A DNA stretch of 64,000 bases from Clostridium disporicum (GCF_001405015.1 NZ_CYZX01000006.1:1-64000), one strand, 5' to 3'. Positions 24,825 to 33,976 are shown, counted from the first letter of the stretch. The notes: a model not told the origin generated them from the letters alone. Translations and numbers: made by a program.

Positions 24825-25664
24825 ATGTTATATAATGCATTATTATTTCCATTATTTTTTTCTATGTCATTATTTATGAACAGGGGACAGGTAGAGAGTA
24901 GTCCTGATATTAAGAGAGCAGTAGAGGAGTGTATAGATAATTATAGTGAAAATGTAGCTGTATATTATTATAGATTAGATGGAAAAAAAGAATATTATTT
25001 AAATGAAGACAAGGTATTTAGAGCAGCTAGTTTAAGTAAGGTTCCTCAGGCAATGGAGGTGTTAGATAAAGTAAGTAATGGTGAGTTATCTTTGGATACA
25101 ATAATAGAATATAGTGAAGAGGATTATGAAGAAGGCACAGGAATACTTAAATTAAAAGAAAACATAGGAAGTGTGACTGTAAAAGAAGCTTTAGAATTAT
25201 CACTACTTTACTCAGATAATATTGCCAATAATATGTTGAACAGGATATGTGGCTATGATTTAAATTATTATATATCAAAATTAAGTGGTGAAGATATAAC
25301 AGTGGGAAATATTACAACAGCAAAAGAGCAGGTTGAAATTTATCGGAAGCTTTATTCAGATGAGAAATATTCTTTAATATTAGACTTGCTAAAAAAGACA
25401 TGCTGTCATGATAGATTAGACAAGTATATTGAAAATGATAAAGTAGCCCATAAATTTGGGAACTATTATCGATATTATCATGATGCAGGTATTATATATG
25501 ACGAAAATCCATATATATTGGTGGTTCTAACTAAGGATATAGGAGCATTATCAGAAGTTCTTGAAGATGGAGCAATAGAAGATGAAAGAAGGTTAATTGA
25601 TGATGGAGAAAAATCCTGTGAACTTATAGCTGAAATATCTATTAAAATATATCAATGCAATTAA
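24825..25664 (+). CDS. Class A beta-lactamase-like serine hydrolase, membrane-anchored
   Basis: The 279-aa protein has a short hydrophobic N-terminal segment (signal or anchor) and the three active-site motifs of the penicillin-binding/class A fold: SLSK (the SxxK motif, about residue 77), SDN (in YSDNIANN) and KFG (in AHKFGNY, replacing KTG). It may be a true beta-lactamase, a cell-wall carboxypeptidase-like enzyme or an inactive relative. The KFG in place of K-T/S-G makes strong lactamase activity uncertain. The start at 24825 is chosen for AAAGGTGA upstream. The GT51 gene follows, so a cell-wall role is in keeping. Confidence 0.82.
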   Translation: MLYNALLFPLFFSMSLFMNRGQVESSPDIKRAVEECIDNYSENVAVYYYRLDGKKEYYLNEDKVFRAASLSKVPQAMEVLDKVSNGELSLDTIIEYSEEDYEEGTGILKLKENIGSVTVKEALELSLLYSDNIANNMLNRICGYDLNYYISKLSGEDITVGNITTAKEQVEIYRKLYSDEKYSLILDLLKKTCCHDRLDKYIENDKVAHKFGNYYRYYHDAGIIYDENPYILVVLTKDIGALSEVLEDGAIEDERRLIDDGEKSCELIAEISIKIYQCN

Positions 25665-25801
25665 AATAATGAGCTTCTTAATATACAATATATTAAAGTA
25701 TTAGTAATAACTTTAATATAAAATAATTGTTATATTTTCACATATTATTAGAAATATGATAAAATATATGTGAAATTATATTGATTAATTGGGGGGATTA
25801 T

Positions 25802-26473
25802 ATGAAGAAGTTTTTTATTGGACTAATTGGACTAATATTGTCGATAGCTATTATATCCGTTGCTATGATTGCAGCTTCAGGACATACCAAGTATAAGGAA
25901 GCCATAGATACTATTAGTTTAAGTGACAAGATTAATGAGATAAGAAGCTCTGATACTTATGTTGAGATTGATGATATTAGTGAAACATTTAGAGATGCTA
26001 TAGTAGCAATAGAGGATATGAGATTTTATGATCATGGAGCTATTGAGCTTAAGTCATTATTAAGAGCTATTTTAGTAAATCTTAGGGAAAAAGAAGTGCT
26101 TCAAGGTGGAAGTACCATAACTCAGCAGGTTGCAAAGAACCTATACTTTGATAATGATCAGAATTTTATAAAAAAGATAGCTGAGATGTTTGTAGCATTC
26201 GATTTAGAGAAAAATTATAGTAAAGATGACATATTAGAGCTTTATGTAAATATAATTTATTACGGAGATAATAATTATGGAATAAAGGAAGCTAGTAATA
26301 ACTATTTTGGGGTAGAACCTATAGATTTAGATTATGACCAAAGTACATTACTTGCAGGTCTTCCTCAAGCACCAAGTGCATATTCTTTAGGGGAAAACTA
26401 TGAGCTTGCTAAAGAAAGACAAGAAGAAGTAATAGAAGCACTTGAAAAGTTTAAAAAATTAAAAAATAAATAA
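25802..26473 (+). CDS. Monofunctional peptidoglycan glycosyltransferase (GT51)
   Basis: The 223-aa protein has one N-terminal membrane helix and a GT51 domain, which polymerises lipid II into glycan strands. Motifs: EDMRFYDHGAIE (the catalytic Glu and its loop), GGSTITQQVAKNLYF, and LELYVNIIYYGDNNYGIKEASNNYFG. There is no transpeptidase domain, so it is the monofunctional (MtgA/SgtB) form, at the family's usual length. GGGGGG precedes ATG 25802. It lies 137 bases after the beta-lactamase-like gene and has a clear terminator. Confidence 0.93.
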   Translation: MKKFFIGLIGLILSIAIISVAMIAASGHTKYKEAIDTISLSDKINEIRSSDTYVEIDDISETFRDAIVAIEDMRFYDHGAIELKSLLRAILVNLREKEVLQGGSTITQQVAKNLYFDNDQNFIKKIAEMFVAFDLEKNYSKDDILELYVNIIYYGDNNYGIKEASNNYFGVEPIDLDYDQSTLLAGLPQAPSAYSLGENYELAKERQEEVIEALEKFKKLKNK

Positions 26474-26513
26474 TAGTTAAAGTTAGGAAAATCTTAACTG
26501 AGCAAAACACAAT

Positions 26514-26554
26514 AAATAAGTTAGGTATACAAAAAATATGCCTAACTTATTTTT
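26514..26554 (+). terminator. Terminator of the GT51 gene
   Basis: AATAAGTTAGG (26514-26524) pairs with CCTAACTTATT (26541-26551), followed by TTT. Confidence 0.85.
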
Positions 26555-26630
26555 AAATTGTAAAAAATATTGCAAAAGAATATAATGATAAAATGTTAAT
26601 TTATTATGAGTAAAGAAAAAGGAGATTTTA

Positions 26631-27068
26631 ATGAAATTCAAAGAAATTACATTGTCTGATATAGATATCATTTCTAATATTTATACAGAAACATTTAGTT
26701 CTGAGCCATGGAATGAACCATGGACAAAGGAAATATCAAATAAAAGATTAAAACAAATGATTAATTGTGAAGGCTTTTTTGGCCTTATTGCTTATGAAGG
26801 AGATTCTCCTGTAGGTATGATACTTGGAAATGAAGAATATTCTTTCAGAGGTTTAGAATTTTATATAAAAGAATTTTGTACTAGTAATACCGTTAGGGGG
26901 AAAGGTGTAGGAACCTTTATTTTAAATGAATTTCAAGAACGTCTAAAATCTAGAGGAGTATCAGAAGTTTGGCTGTTAACATCTAAAGAGGAAACAACAG
27001 AAGGATTTTATAACAGAAGAGGGTATACGTCTTGCAATGATTGGGTTCTTATGAGAAAAAAACTTTAG
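26631..27068 (+). CDS. GNAT-family N-acetyltransferase
   Basis: This 145-aa protein has the GNAT layout: a central VGMILGN strand, the acetyl-CoA-binding signature VRGKGVGTFIL (Q/RxxGxG/A type, about residues 90-100) and a C-terminal EVWLLTSKEE...FYNRRGY block. The family transfers acetyl groups to amines of proteins, antibiotics or metabolites; the EGFYNRRGY-like ending is common in small-molecule and protein acetyltransferases alike. AAAAGGAG precedes the start. It stands alone with its own terminator. Confidence 0.88.
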   Translation: MKFKEITLSDIDIISNIYTETFSSEPWNEPWTKEISNKRLKQMINCEGFFGLIAYEGDSPVGMILGNEEYSFRGLEFYIKEFCTSNTVRGKGVGTFILNEFQERLKSRGVSEVWLLTSKEETTEGFYNRRGYTSCNDWVLMRKKL

Positions 27069-27081
27069 AATATTACTAAAA

Positions 27082-27127
27082 AAGGTTGTACATGAAAATA
27101 AATAGATGTTTTCGTGTACAACTTTTT
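27082..27127 (+). terminator. Terminator of the GNAT gene
   Basis: GTTGTACATGAAAA (27085-27098) pairs with TTTTCGTGTACAAC (27109-27122) with one mismatch, followed by TTTTT. Confidence 0.85.
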
Positions 27128-27249
27128 AGTTATCATAACATATCAGCAGCATAGATATTCCTTAATTTATGGAGGTTAATCAAATTTATACAGTCTATTA
27201 AAACAAAGCCATTATATTATTCAAAATTTCGAATTTGAAAAAATAATAA

Positions 27250-27259
27250 CCCCAGGGGG
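27250..27259. promoter_or_regulatory. G/C-tract operator-like site before the methyltransferase/Nik-type operon
   Basis: CCCC-A-GGGGG in AATAA-flanked, otherwise AT-rich DNA sits five bases upstream of the -35 box. It resembles the CCCCC-TA-GGGGG site at the MATE/CsoR-type operon, including the AATAA on its left. This suggests, but does not prove, that the CsoR-family protein or a relative controls this operon. Confidence 0.55.
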
Positions 27260-27263
27260 AGGA

Positions 27264-27292
27264 TTGTTAAGCAAAACTTCTGTTGATATACT
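27264..27292 (+). promoter_or_regulatory. Promoter of the methyltransferase/Nik-type operon
   Basis: TTGTTA (27264-27269), a 17-base spacer and TATACT (27287-27292), 33 bases before the first start codon, abutting the G/C-tract site. Confidence 0.6.
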
Positions 27293-27324
27293 TTATTGAA
27301 GAATAATGTTTTAAGAGGTGGAAA

Positions 27325-28092
27325 ATGTCAAATTTATTAAACGATATAGAAAAATACTGGACAAATAGAGCTGATGGATATTCTAGTGTTAATAAAGGCG
27401 AGTTAGCTACAGTACAAAAGGATAAATGGCTAGATGAAATTGAGAAAAATTTAAATGAGCTATCTAATAAGCCTAAAGAGAATATAAAAGTTTTAGATAT
27501 TGGGTGTGGACCTGGCTTTTTTTCAATAATTTTGGCAAGGGCAGGATATAAAGTTACTGCAGTTGATTATACTAGCAAAATGATTGAAAAAGCAAAAGAG
27601 AATTGTGGAGATATTGCAGATAAAATAACTTTTATAAAGATGGATGCGCAAAACCTAAAGTTTGATGATGAAAGTTTTGATGTTGTAATTTCTAGAAATT
27701 TAACATGGAATTTAGAAAAGCCTGATATGGCATATAAAGAATGGATACGAGTATTGAAGAAGAATGGAATTCTATTAAATTTTGATGCTAATTGGTATCA
27801 TCATTTATTTGATGATGAGAAGAGAAAAGAATATGAGGAAGATAGAAATAGAGTTGCTAATAGCAATTTAGAAGATCATTATACTTGTACTGATATCGAG
27901 TCTATGGAGGAAATAGCTAAAAAGGTTCCGTTAAGTAGAATAATACGTCCACAATGGGATATTTTAACCTTAAATAAGCTTGGAGTAACATCGGTTAATG
28001 TAGATTTAGATATTTGGAAAAGCTTATGGTCTGAAGAGGAAAAAGCTAATTATGCATCTACTCCAATGTTTTTAGTTAAAACTATTAAGTAA
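27325..28092 (+). CDS. Class I SAM-dependent methyltransferase, first paralogue of the transporter operon
   Basis: A 255-aa methyltransferase with SAM-binding motif I VLDIGCGPGFFSIIL (about 56-70), acidic motif II AVDYT, and the motif SRNLTWNLEKPDMAYKEWIR after the fourth strand. The later FDANW and PLSRIIRPQWD segments are shared with the second methyltransferase at the end of the operon. The acceptor is unknown. Relatives of this branch often neighbour Nik/Opp-type importers, which suggests work on the imported ligand or a metallophore. GAGGTGG precedes the start. The next gene follows after 69 bases. Confidence 0.88.
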   Translation: MSNLLNDIEKYWTNRADGYSSVNKGELATVQKDKWLDEIEKNLNELSNKPKENIKVLDIGCGPGFFSIILARAGYKVTAVDYTSKMIEKAKENCGDIADKITFIKMDAQNLKFDDESFDVVISRNLTWNLEKPDMAYKEWIRVLKKNGILLNFDANWYHHLFDDEKRKEYEEDRNRVANSNLEDHYTCTDIESMEEIAKKVPLSRIIRPQWDILTLNKLGVTSVNVDLDIWKSLWSEEEKANYASTPMFLVKTIK

Positions 28093-28161
28093 TTAATTTA
28101 GTTATTATTAAATTATATTATTTTCTTTAAAGATAAATAAAACTAAGAAGGGAGAAAGCTT

Positions 28162-29106
28162 GTGATAAAGTACATATGCAAAAGGTTTCTTCAGCTTATA
28201 CCGATTTTATTTGGAATAACATTCATTACCTTTGCAATGATGAATACTACAAATGTAGATACAGTAGATAAACTACTAGAGAATACTGGGGGAGTAGTTT
28301 CGCAGCAGGTAGAAGATGATATGAGAAGTGAGTTGGGATTGGACAAACCTTTTTTAGTTCAGTATGGAAATTGGATGCTAGGAATATTTAAAGGGGACAT
28401 GGGTGAATCTTATGTTTCTGGAAAGTCAGTATTTAGCACAATAATATCAAAGTTGCCAAATACATTTCTTTTAATGGCTTCATCTATACTATTAACTATT
28501 TTAATAGCAATTCCTTTAGGTATTATTGCAGCTGTTTTTCAAAATAGGTTTATTGATTATATTATAAGATTTTTAAGTTTTATAGGTAATTCACTGCCGG
28601 GATTCTTTTTAGCATTACTATTAATTCTTTTATTTTCTGTAAAATTAAAGTGGTTACCTATTATAGGTTCATCAAGTGGTACTAATTTGAAGAGCTTAAT
28701 TATGCCAACACTTACACTTTCTGTGGCAATGATATGTAAATATATTAGACAAGTAAGAGCTGTAGTATTAGAGGAATTAAATAAAGATTATGTTAAAGCT
28801 GCTTATGCGAGGGGAATAGGAGTAAAAAGTGTTTTACTTAAAAGTGTACTTAGATGTTCATTAATGACTATTATTACACTATTAACGCTATCAATTGCAT
28901 CTCTACTTGGTGGAACAGCTATAGTTGAAACTATTTTTATGTGGGACGGAGTAGGAAAATTAGCAGTTGATTCAATTAATATGTATGATTACCCTATGAT
29001 ACAGGCATATGTAATTTGGATGGCATTTATATATGTAGCTATAAATCTTATATCTGATATAGTACATCATTATTTAGATCCGCGTATAAGATTAGGAAAG
29101 GAATAG
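28162..29106 (+). CDS. ABC transporter permease, NikB/DppB type
   Basis: The 314-aa inner-membrane permease has six helices and the DppB/NikB opening KRFLQLIPILFGITFITFAM. The large loop contains LGLDKPFLVQYGNWMLGIFKGDMGES, and the EAA loop, which contacts the ATPase, reads DYVKAAYARGIGVKSVLLKSVLR. It begins with GTG after GGGAG. The following permease gene is six bases away, so they are translated together. Sequence alone does not separate nickel, peptide and metallophore importers of this class. Confidence 0.92.
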   Translation: MIKYICKRFLQLIPILFGITFITFAMMNTTNVDTVDKLLENTGGVVSQQVEDDMRSELGLDKPFLVQYGNWMLGIFKGDMGESYVSGKSVFSTIISKLPNTFLLMASSILLTILIAIPLGIIAAVFQNRFIDYIIRFLSFIGNSLPGFFLALLLILLFSVKLKWLPIIGSSSGTNLKSLIMPTLTLSVAMICKYIRQVRAVVLEELNKDYVKAAYARGIGVKSVLLKSVLRCSLMTIITLLTLSIASLLGGTAIVETIFMWDGVGKLAVDSINMYDYPMIQAYVIWMAFIYVAINLISDIVHHYLDPRIRLGKE

Positions 29107-29112
29107 GGAGTA

Positions 29113-29931
29113 ATGGTTATGAGTAAAAAGAAAAAAACAAAGATAAAATTAATTATCTTTGCTAGTATATGTGCGATTATATGTTTAATAGCATTAATGT
29201 CAGAACACATTGCTCCATATGATCCTTATGCTCAAAATTTAAGTGAAGCACTTAAAGCACCGTCTTTAGCACATGTTTTTGGTACAGATAGATATGGAAG
29301 AGATGTATTTTCAAGAGTATTAGTAGGTGGAAGAAGTAGTATTTTTTCTACTCTAGCATTGATATTAATAATTACGATAGTAGGAACAGTAGTTGGATTA
29401 TATTGTGGTGTATATGGAGGAGCTAGAGACATTATACTTATGAGAATAGCAGATATGTTTTTAGCGTTTCCAGGTATGGTATTTGCTATTGCAGTAGCAG
29501 CTGTTTTAGGCGGAGGAATGCAAAATGCTGTAATTGCATTAGCTGTAATTAGTTGGCCAAAGTATGCAAGAATAGCTAGAACTCAGGCAATGACTCTAAA
29601 AAACCAGCCATTTGTTGATGCAGCAAGGCTTAATGGATTGAGTAATGGCAAAATAATAATTAAGCATATATTACCTAATGCTATAGGGACAATAATTGTA
29701 ATGTCGGCGGTAGATATAGGAACAATGATGATGGAGCTTGCAGGGCTTTCTTTTTTAGGGTTAGGAGCTATAGCTCCAGCAGCAGAATGGGGAAGTATGA
29801 TGAATGATGGAAGAAGTATGATTCAAACTTCACCATGGATGATTTTAGCACCTGGAATAGCTATTTTTATAACTATAATGTGTTTTAATTTATTAGGAGA
29901 TACAATTAGAGATTATTTTGATACTAAATAA
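29113..29931 (+). CDS. ABC transporter permease, NikC/DppC type
   Basis: This 272-aa permease is the partner of the NikB-like protein. It has an N-terminal helix, the HIAPYDPYAQNLSEALKAPS segment followed by FGTDRYGRDVFSRVLVGGR (hallmark of DppC/NikC), five further helices and the EAA loop DAARLNGLSNGKIIIKHILPN. ATG 29113 or ATG 29119 could be the start; GGGAG fits either. The binding-protein gene follows 19 bases later. Confidence 0.92.
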   Translation: MVMSKKKKTKIKLIIFASICAIICLIALMSEHIAPYDPYAQNLSEALKAPSLAHVFGTDRYGRDVFSRVLVGGRSSIFSTLALILIITIVGTVVGLYCGVYGGARDIILMRIADMFLAFPGMVFAIAVAAVLGGGMQNAVIALAVISWPKYARIARTQAMTLKNQPFVDAARLNGLSNGKIIIKHILPNAIGTIIVMSAVDIGTMMMELAGLSFLGLGAIAPAAEWGSMMNDGRSMIQTSPWMILAPGIAIFITIMCFNLLGDTIRDYFDTK

Positions 29932-29950
29932 TTCATGAGGAGTAGGGAAA

Positions 29951-31543
29951 GTGAACAGGAGAAAAAATAAGTTAATAAGTTTATTAATGGTAGGATGTAT
30001 ATTTACATCAATATTAACTGGATGTGGAAGCAGTACGGAAAAAGATGCTAGTGATAAAGTAGAAGGAAATAATACTATAACAAGTTCAAATGAAAAAGTA
30101 TTTACTTATGGAACAACAGCATATGGTCCAGAGATGGGTAATGCAGGCTTAAATCCACATGATAATTATTCAGGGTGGTCAGCAGTGCGTTATGGCGTTG
30201 GGGAAACTTTATTTAAGTTTAATGAGAATATGGAGTTAGAACCATGGTTAGCAACTGGTTATGAACAAATTGATGATAATACTATGAAAATTTCTTTACG
30301 GGATGATGTTTATTTCAGTAGTGGAAGAAAAATGGATGGGGAAGCTGTTAAAGAGTGCTTAGAAGACCTTATTAATGTCCATGATAGAGCTCCTGGTGAT
30401 TTAGATATAAATAAGATAGAAGCAGATGGACAAAGTATAACAATAACTTGTAATAAGAAGGTTGTAGATTTATTAAATTATTTAAGTGACCCATATGGAG
30501 CAATAATTGATATGGAGTATGGTGTTACTGAAGATAGAAACGTAGCAGGAACAGGACCATTTATAGCTGAAAAAATATCAGATTCAGAAATAGAGTTAGT
30601 TAAAAATGATAATTATTGGAATGGAGAAGTGAAGACTGACCGTGTAATAGTTAAGAGAATTACAGATGGAGACACTCTTACTATGGCACTTCAAAGTGGA
30701 GAAATAGATGCAACGCAAGGGCTTCCATATGCAAGTTTACAATTATTCGAAAATAATGATGATTTTAAGATAAGCTCTACAGATACATCTCGTACATTTT
30801 TTGCAGCTATGAATTATGATAATGAAAACTTACAAGATATAAATGTTAGAAAGGCAATAGCATCTGCCATAGATAAAGAAGGTTTTACAAGTGTATTGTT
30901 AAATGGCAATGGAACTCCAGCAGTAGGACCATTTCCAGAAAACTTTGCATTTGGTGATAAGACTGTAACGGCATCTGAATATAATCTTGATACAGCAAAG
31001 GAATTATTAAAGAAATCAGGCTGGGAAGATACAAATGGTGATGGATATGTAGATAAAAATGGAGAAAATTTAACCATAAGATGGTTAACATATCCAGGTA
31101 GACAAGAGTTACCTCTTCTTGCAGAGTCTGTTCAGTCAACATTAAAAGAAATAGGAATTGATGTGAAAGTTAACTCTACAGCAAATCATTCAGATGTTTT
31201 AAAAAGTGGAGACTGGGATATTTATGCTAGTGCATTTGTAACAGCACCTACAGGAGACCCAGCATATTTCTTTACAACACATGCATTAAAAGATTCCACT
31301 AAAAATAGAGGAAAATATTATAATGAAGAATTAGAAAATTTATATGCTGAAATGAGTAATACATTTGATATTGAAGAAAGAGGAAAATTAGCAACAAGAA
31401 TGCAACAAATTATTTTAGATGATGCTTCATTTATTTTTGCTTCTCATTTAAAAATGTCCTTTGTAATGAAGTCAAATATTTCAGGCTTTGAAGCTCATCC
31501 TTCAGATTATTATGAGATTACAGCTGAACTTTCAGTAGAATAG
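29951..31543 (+). CDS. Substrate-binding lipoprotein, NikA/OppA family (SBP_bac_5)
   Basis: A 530-aa lipoprotein: signal peptide with lipobox LTGC (Cys about residue 25), a Ser/Asn-rich linker, then the SBP_bac_5 fold. The mature protein begins TYGTTAYGPEMGNAGLNPHDNYSGW, a form I associate with nickel- or metallophore-type members rather than plain oligopeptide binders. The family consensus blocks LEPWLATGYE, VRKAIASAIDKE and AVGPFP are clear. It captures the ligand outside the cell for the two permeases. Several His in the N-terminal region could help bind a metal chelate. The start is GTG after TAGGG. Confidence 0.9.
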   Translation: MNRRKNKLISLLMVGCIFTSILTGCGSSTEKDASDKVEGNNTITSSNEKVFTYGTTAYGPEMGNAGLNPHDNYSGWSAVRYGVGETLFKFNENMELEPWLATGYEQIDDNTMKISLRDDVYFSSGRKMDGEAVKECLEDLINVHDRAPGDLDINKIEADGQSITITCNKKVVDLLNYLSDPYGAIIDMEYGVTEDRNVAGTGPFIAEKISDSEIELVKNDNYWNGEVKTDRVIVKRITDGDTLTMALQSGEIDATQGLPYASLQLFENNDDFKISSTDTSRTFFAAMNYDNENLQDINVRKAIASAIDKEGFTSVLLNGNGTPAVGPFPENFAFGDKTVTASEYNLDTAKELLKKSGWEDTNGDGYVDKNGENLTIRWLTYPGRQELPLLAESVQSTLKEIGIDVKVNSTANHSDVLKSGDWDIYASAFVTAPTGDPAYFFTTHALKDSTKNRGKYYNEELENLYAEMSNTFDIEERGKLATRMQQIILDDASFIFASHLKMSFVMKSNISGFEAHPSDYYEITAELSVE

Positions 31544-31555
31544 ATAGGAGGATAT

Positions 31556-32347
31556 ATGAAAAAGCCTTTACTACAACTTAAAAATATATCTATAAAATAT
31601 GATGATAAACTTGTAGTTAATAATATTTCTATGTCTGTATATGAAGGAGAAATACTTGGAATAGTAGGAGAGTCGGGAAGTGGAAAAAGTACTCTTATAA
31701 AATCTATAATTGGTATTTTAGGCGATGGAGGCCGTATTGTAGAGGGAAGCATAATATATGAAGGAAAAGATATTACTAATTTAAATAAAAAAGAGTTAAT
31801 GGCAATTAGAGGACAAGCTATAGGAATGATATTTCAAGACTGTAAGTCTTCTTTTTGTCCAATTAGAACAATAGGAAATCAATTGTATGACTCAATGAGA
31901 GCTCATATGAAAATTACGAAAAAAGAAGCATTAATTAGGGGAGAGGAAATATTAAGAGAACTTAATATTAAAGATCCTAAAAAATTTCTTAATAGCTATC
32001 CTTTTGAATTATCAGGCGGTATGAATCAAAGAGCTGGAATTATGATGGCGATGGCATCTAATCCTAAAATATTATTAGCAGATGAACCTACTAGTGCATT
32101 AGATGTGACAGTTCAGCGTAAGGTTATTGATGAGCTTATGAATTTAAGAAATAAGTTTGGAACTACTATAATTATTGTAAGTCATAATATGGGAGTAATT
32201 TCTTTGATTTCAGATAATGCTTTAGTAATGAAGAATGGAGAATGCATAGAGTATGATTCAACAGAGAAGATATTTAATCATCCAACAAAAAGATATACTA
32301 AAGAGTTAATTAATGCAATGCCTAAATTAAGAAATGAAGTAGTTTAA
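31556..32347 (+). CDS. ABC transporter ATPase, NikD/DppD type
   Basis: The 263-aa ATPase has Walker A GESGSGKST, Q-loop FQDCKSSFCPIR, signature LSGGMNQRAGI, Walker B ILLADEPTSALD and H-loop SHN. The signature is LSGGM rather than the common LSGGQ, as is often seen in DppD/NikD proteins. It pairs with the next ATPase to drive the importer. TAGGAGG precedes the start, 13 bases after the binding-protein gene. Confidence 0.92.
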   Translation: MKKPLLQLKNISIKYDDKLVVNNISMSVYEGEILGIVGESGSGKSTLIKSIIGILGDGGRIVEGSIIYEGKDITNLNKKELMAIRGQAIGMIFQDCKSSFCPIRTIGNQLYDSMRAHMKITKKEALIRGEEILRELNIKDPKKFLNSYPFELSGGMNQRAGIMMAMASNPKILLADEPTSALDVTVQRKVIDELMNLRNKFGTTIIIVSHNMGVISLISDNALVMKNGECIEYDSTEKIFNHPTKRYTKELINAMPKLRNEVV

Positions 32348-32363
32348 AGTGAGGTGATATGTA

Positions 32364-33116
32364 GTGCAAGAAGTACTAAGAGTTTCATCTATAAAAAAGA
32401 CATTTTCAAAAGGTGGCAAAAGTAATACTGTAATTAATGAAGTTAGTTTTACAGTTAATAAGGGGCAATGTGTTGGAATTGTTGGAGAAAGTGGATGTGG
32501 GAAAAGTACAACAGCCAGAATTATATCAGGGCTACTTGATTGTGATGAAGGTGAAATTAGTTTAAGTGGAAATATATTAAGTAAAAATAGTAAGGTTAGA
32601 CTTAAAGAAGTACAAGGAAAGATTCAAATGGTATTTCAAATGCCTACAGAATCTTTTAATCCAAGAATTAAATTAGGAAAATCTATTAAAGAAGCCATGA
32701 GTAAAACCTTAACTTCTGTAGAAAAAGAAGAAAAGTTAAAAAATCTCTTTGATGAGTGCTTATTACAATATGAATTAGCTGATAGATATCCTAAGGAAGT
32801 AAGTGGAGGACAATGTCAAAGAGCTGCAATAGCAAGGGCGTTAGCAAGTGATCCAGAATTACTTATTTGTGATGAAGCAACAAGTGCATTAGATGTAACA
32901 GTTCAACTTAACATAATAAAGCTATTAAAGAATATACAAAAAAATAGAGATATGGCAATACTTTTTATTTGTCATGATATAGCATTAGTACAACAATTTT
33001 GTGATTACATATTGGTTATGGATGAAGGAAAAATTATTGAAGAAGGTACTGCAAATGAGATAATTCTTAATCCTAAGGAAGTTTTTACGAAAAAGCTTAT
33101 TAGTTCTGTTATTTAG
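32364..33116 (+). CDS. ABC transporter ATPase, NikE/DppF type
   Basis: A 250-aa ATPase with Walker A GESGCGKST, Q-loop FQMPTESFNPR, signature VSGGQCQRAAI, Walker B LLICDEATSALD and H-loop CHD. It completes the five-part Nik/Opp-type importer with the previous four genes. GTG start, with AGTGAGGTGAT upstream, 16 bases after the first ATPase gene. Confidence 0.92.
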   Translation: MQEVLRVSSIKKTFSKGGKSNTVINEVSFTVNKGQCVGIVGESGCGKSTTARIISGLLDCDEGEISLSGNILSKNSKVRLKEVQGKIQMVFQMPTESFNPRIKLGKSIKEAMSKTLTSVEKEEKLKNLFDECLLQYELADRYPKEVSGGQCQRAAIARALASDPELLICDEATSALDVTVQLNIIKLLKNIQKNRDMAILFICHDIALVQQFCDYILVMDEGKIIEEGTANEIILNPKEVFTKKLISSVI

Positions 33117-33158
33117 ATTTGATATTATAATATAGTAGGGAATTAAACGGAGGAAAAA

Positions 33159-33896
33159 ATGAGTTATTTAGAGGATATAAAATCTTATTGGAATAAAAGG
33201 GCAGAGGGTTATTCAATAAGTAATAGAGAAAGTTTAAATAGTGATGAAAAGGAAGAATACGAAGAAGTTTTAAAAAAGTACATAAATAAAGATGAAAAGT
33301 GTAAAGCCATAGATATGGGATGTGGACCAGGATTTTTAGCAATATTATTAGCAAATCTAGGTTGTGAATCATATGGCTTTGATTGTACTGAAAATATGTT
33401 ATTAGAGGCAGAGGAAAACTCAAAGCAAGTAGGCGTTAAAATACATACGATTAAAGGTGATGCACAAAATCCTCATATCGAAGACAACACTTTTGATTTA
33501 TTAGTAAGTAGAAACCTTATTTGGAATTTAGAAAATCCAGAAAAAGCATATAAAGAATGGATTAGAATATTAAAACCAGGTGGGAAAATTATAATTTTTG
33601 ATGGAAATCATTATTGCTATATGTTTGATGAAAGATATATGGAAGAAAGAGAAAGTGTTACTCATGTAAATGATCATAAAAATATGATGGGAGTAAGTAC
33701 AGAGGCAATTGATAAAATAGCTTACAATTTACCATTAAGTAGAGAAATACGACCACAGTGGGATAAAGAAGTATTAGAATCTTTAGGTGCTAGAATTATT
33801 GATATAGAGATAAATGAGGTATCATATAAAAATAAGCAAAATGAAGATATAAAATTAATTAAAAGTTTTAAAATTGTATGTGAAGTACAAAAATAA
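33159..33896 (+). CDS. Class I SAM-dependent methyltransferase, second paralogue of the transporter operon
   Basis: The 245-aa enzyme is clearly related to the one at the start of the operon. Shared features are IKSYWNKRAEGYS near the N-terminus, SAM motif MGCGPGFLAILLA, GDAQNP, SRNLIWNLENPEKAYKEWIR and PLSREIRPQWD. The region after FDGNHYCYMFDE differs from the first copy's FDANWYHHLFDD, so the two may act on different positions or substrates. GGAGG lies nine bases upstream, and a strong terminator ends the operon. Confidence 0.88.
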   Translation: MSYLEDIKSYWNKRAEGYSISNRESLNSDEKEEYEEVLKKYINKDEKCKAIDMGCGPGFLAILLANLGCESYGFDCTENMLLEAEENSKQVGVKIHTIKGDAQNPHIEDNTFDLLVSRNLIWNLENPEKAYKEWIRILKPGGKIIIFDGNHYCYMFDERYMEERESVTHVNDHKNMMGVSTEAIDKIAYNLPLSREIRPQWDKEVLESLGARIIDIEINEVSYKNKQNEDIKLIKSFKIVCEVQK

Positions 33897-33940
33897 AATG
33901 TTTAATAGTTAAAAATCAAATGATGTTTGGAAAAGTTACT

Positions 33941-33976
33941 ATGGCTATTGCAGTATTGCAATAGCCATTTTAGTAT
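33941..33976 (+). terminator. Terminator of the methyltransferase/Nik-type operon
   Basis: ATGGCTATTGC (33941-33951) pairs perfectly with GCAATAGCCAT (33958-33968), followed by TTTTAGTATTT. Confidence 0.85.

Noticed and set aside
24825..25664. Calling the serine hydrolase a true beta-lactamase resistance gene
   Set aside because: The SxxK and SDN motifs fit, but the third motif is KFG rather than K-T/S-G and the protein is near a peptidoglycan polymerase; the broader call is safer.
27130..27325. Leader of the methyltransferase/Nik-type operon considered for a cobalamin, SAM or NiCo riboswitch
   Set aside because: Only about 25 bases lie between the predicted transcription start and the first ATG, and no riboswitch core motif was seen; the G/C-tract site explains regulation better.
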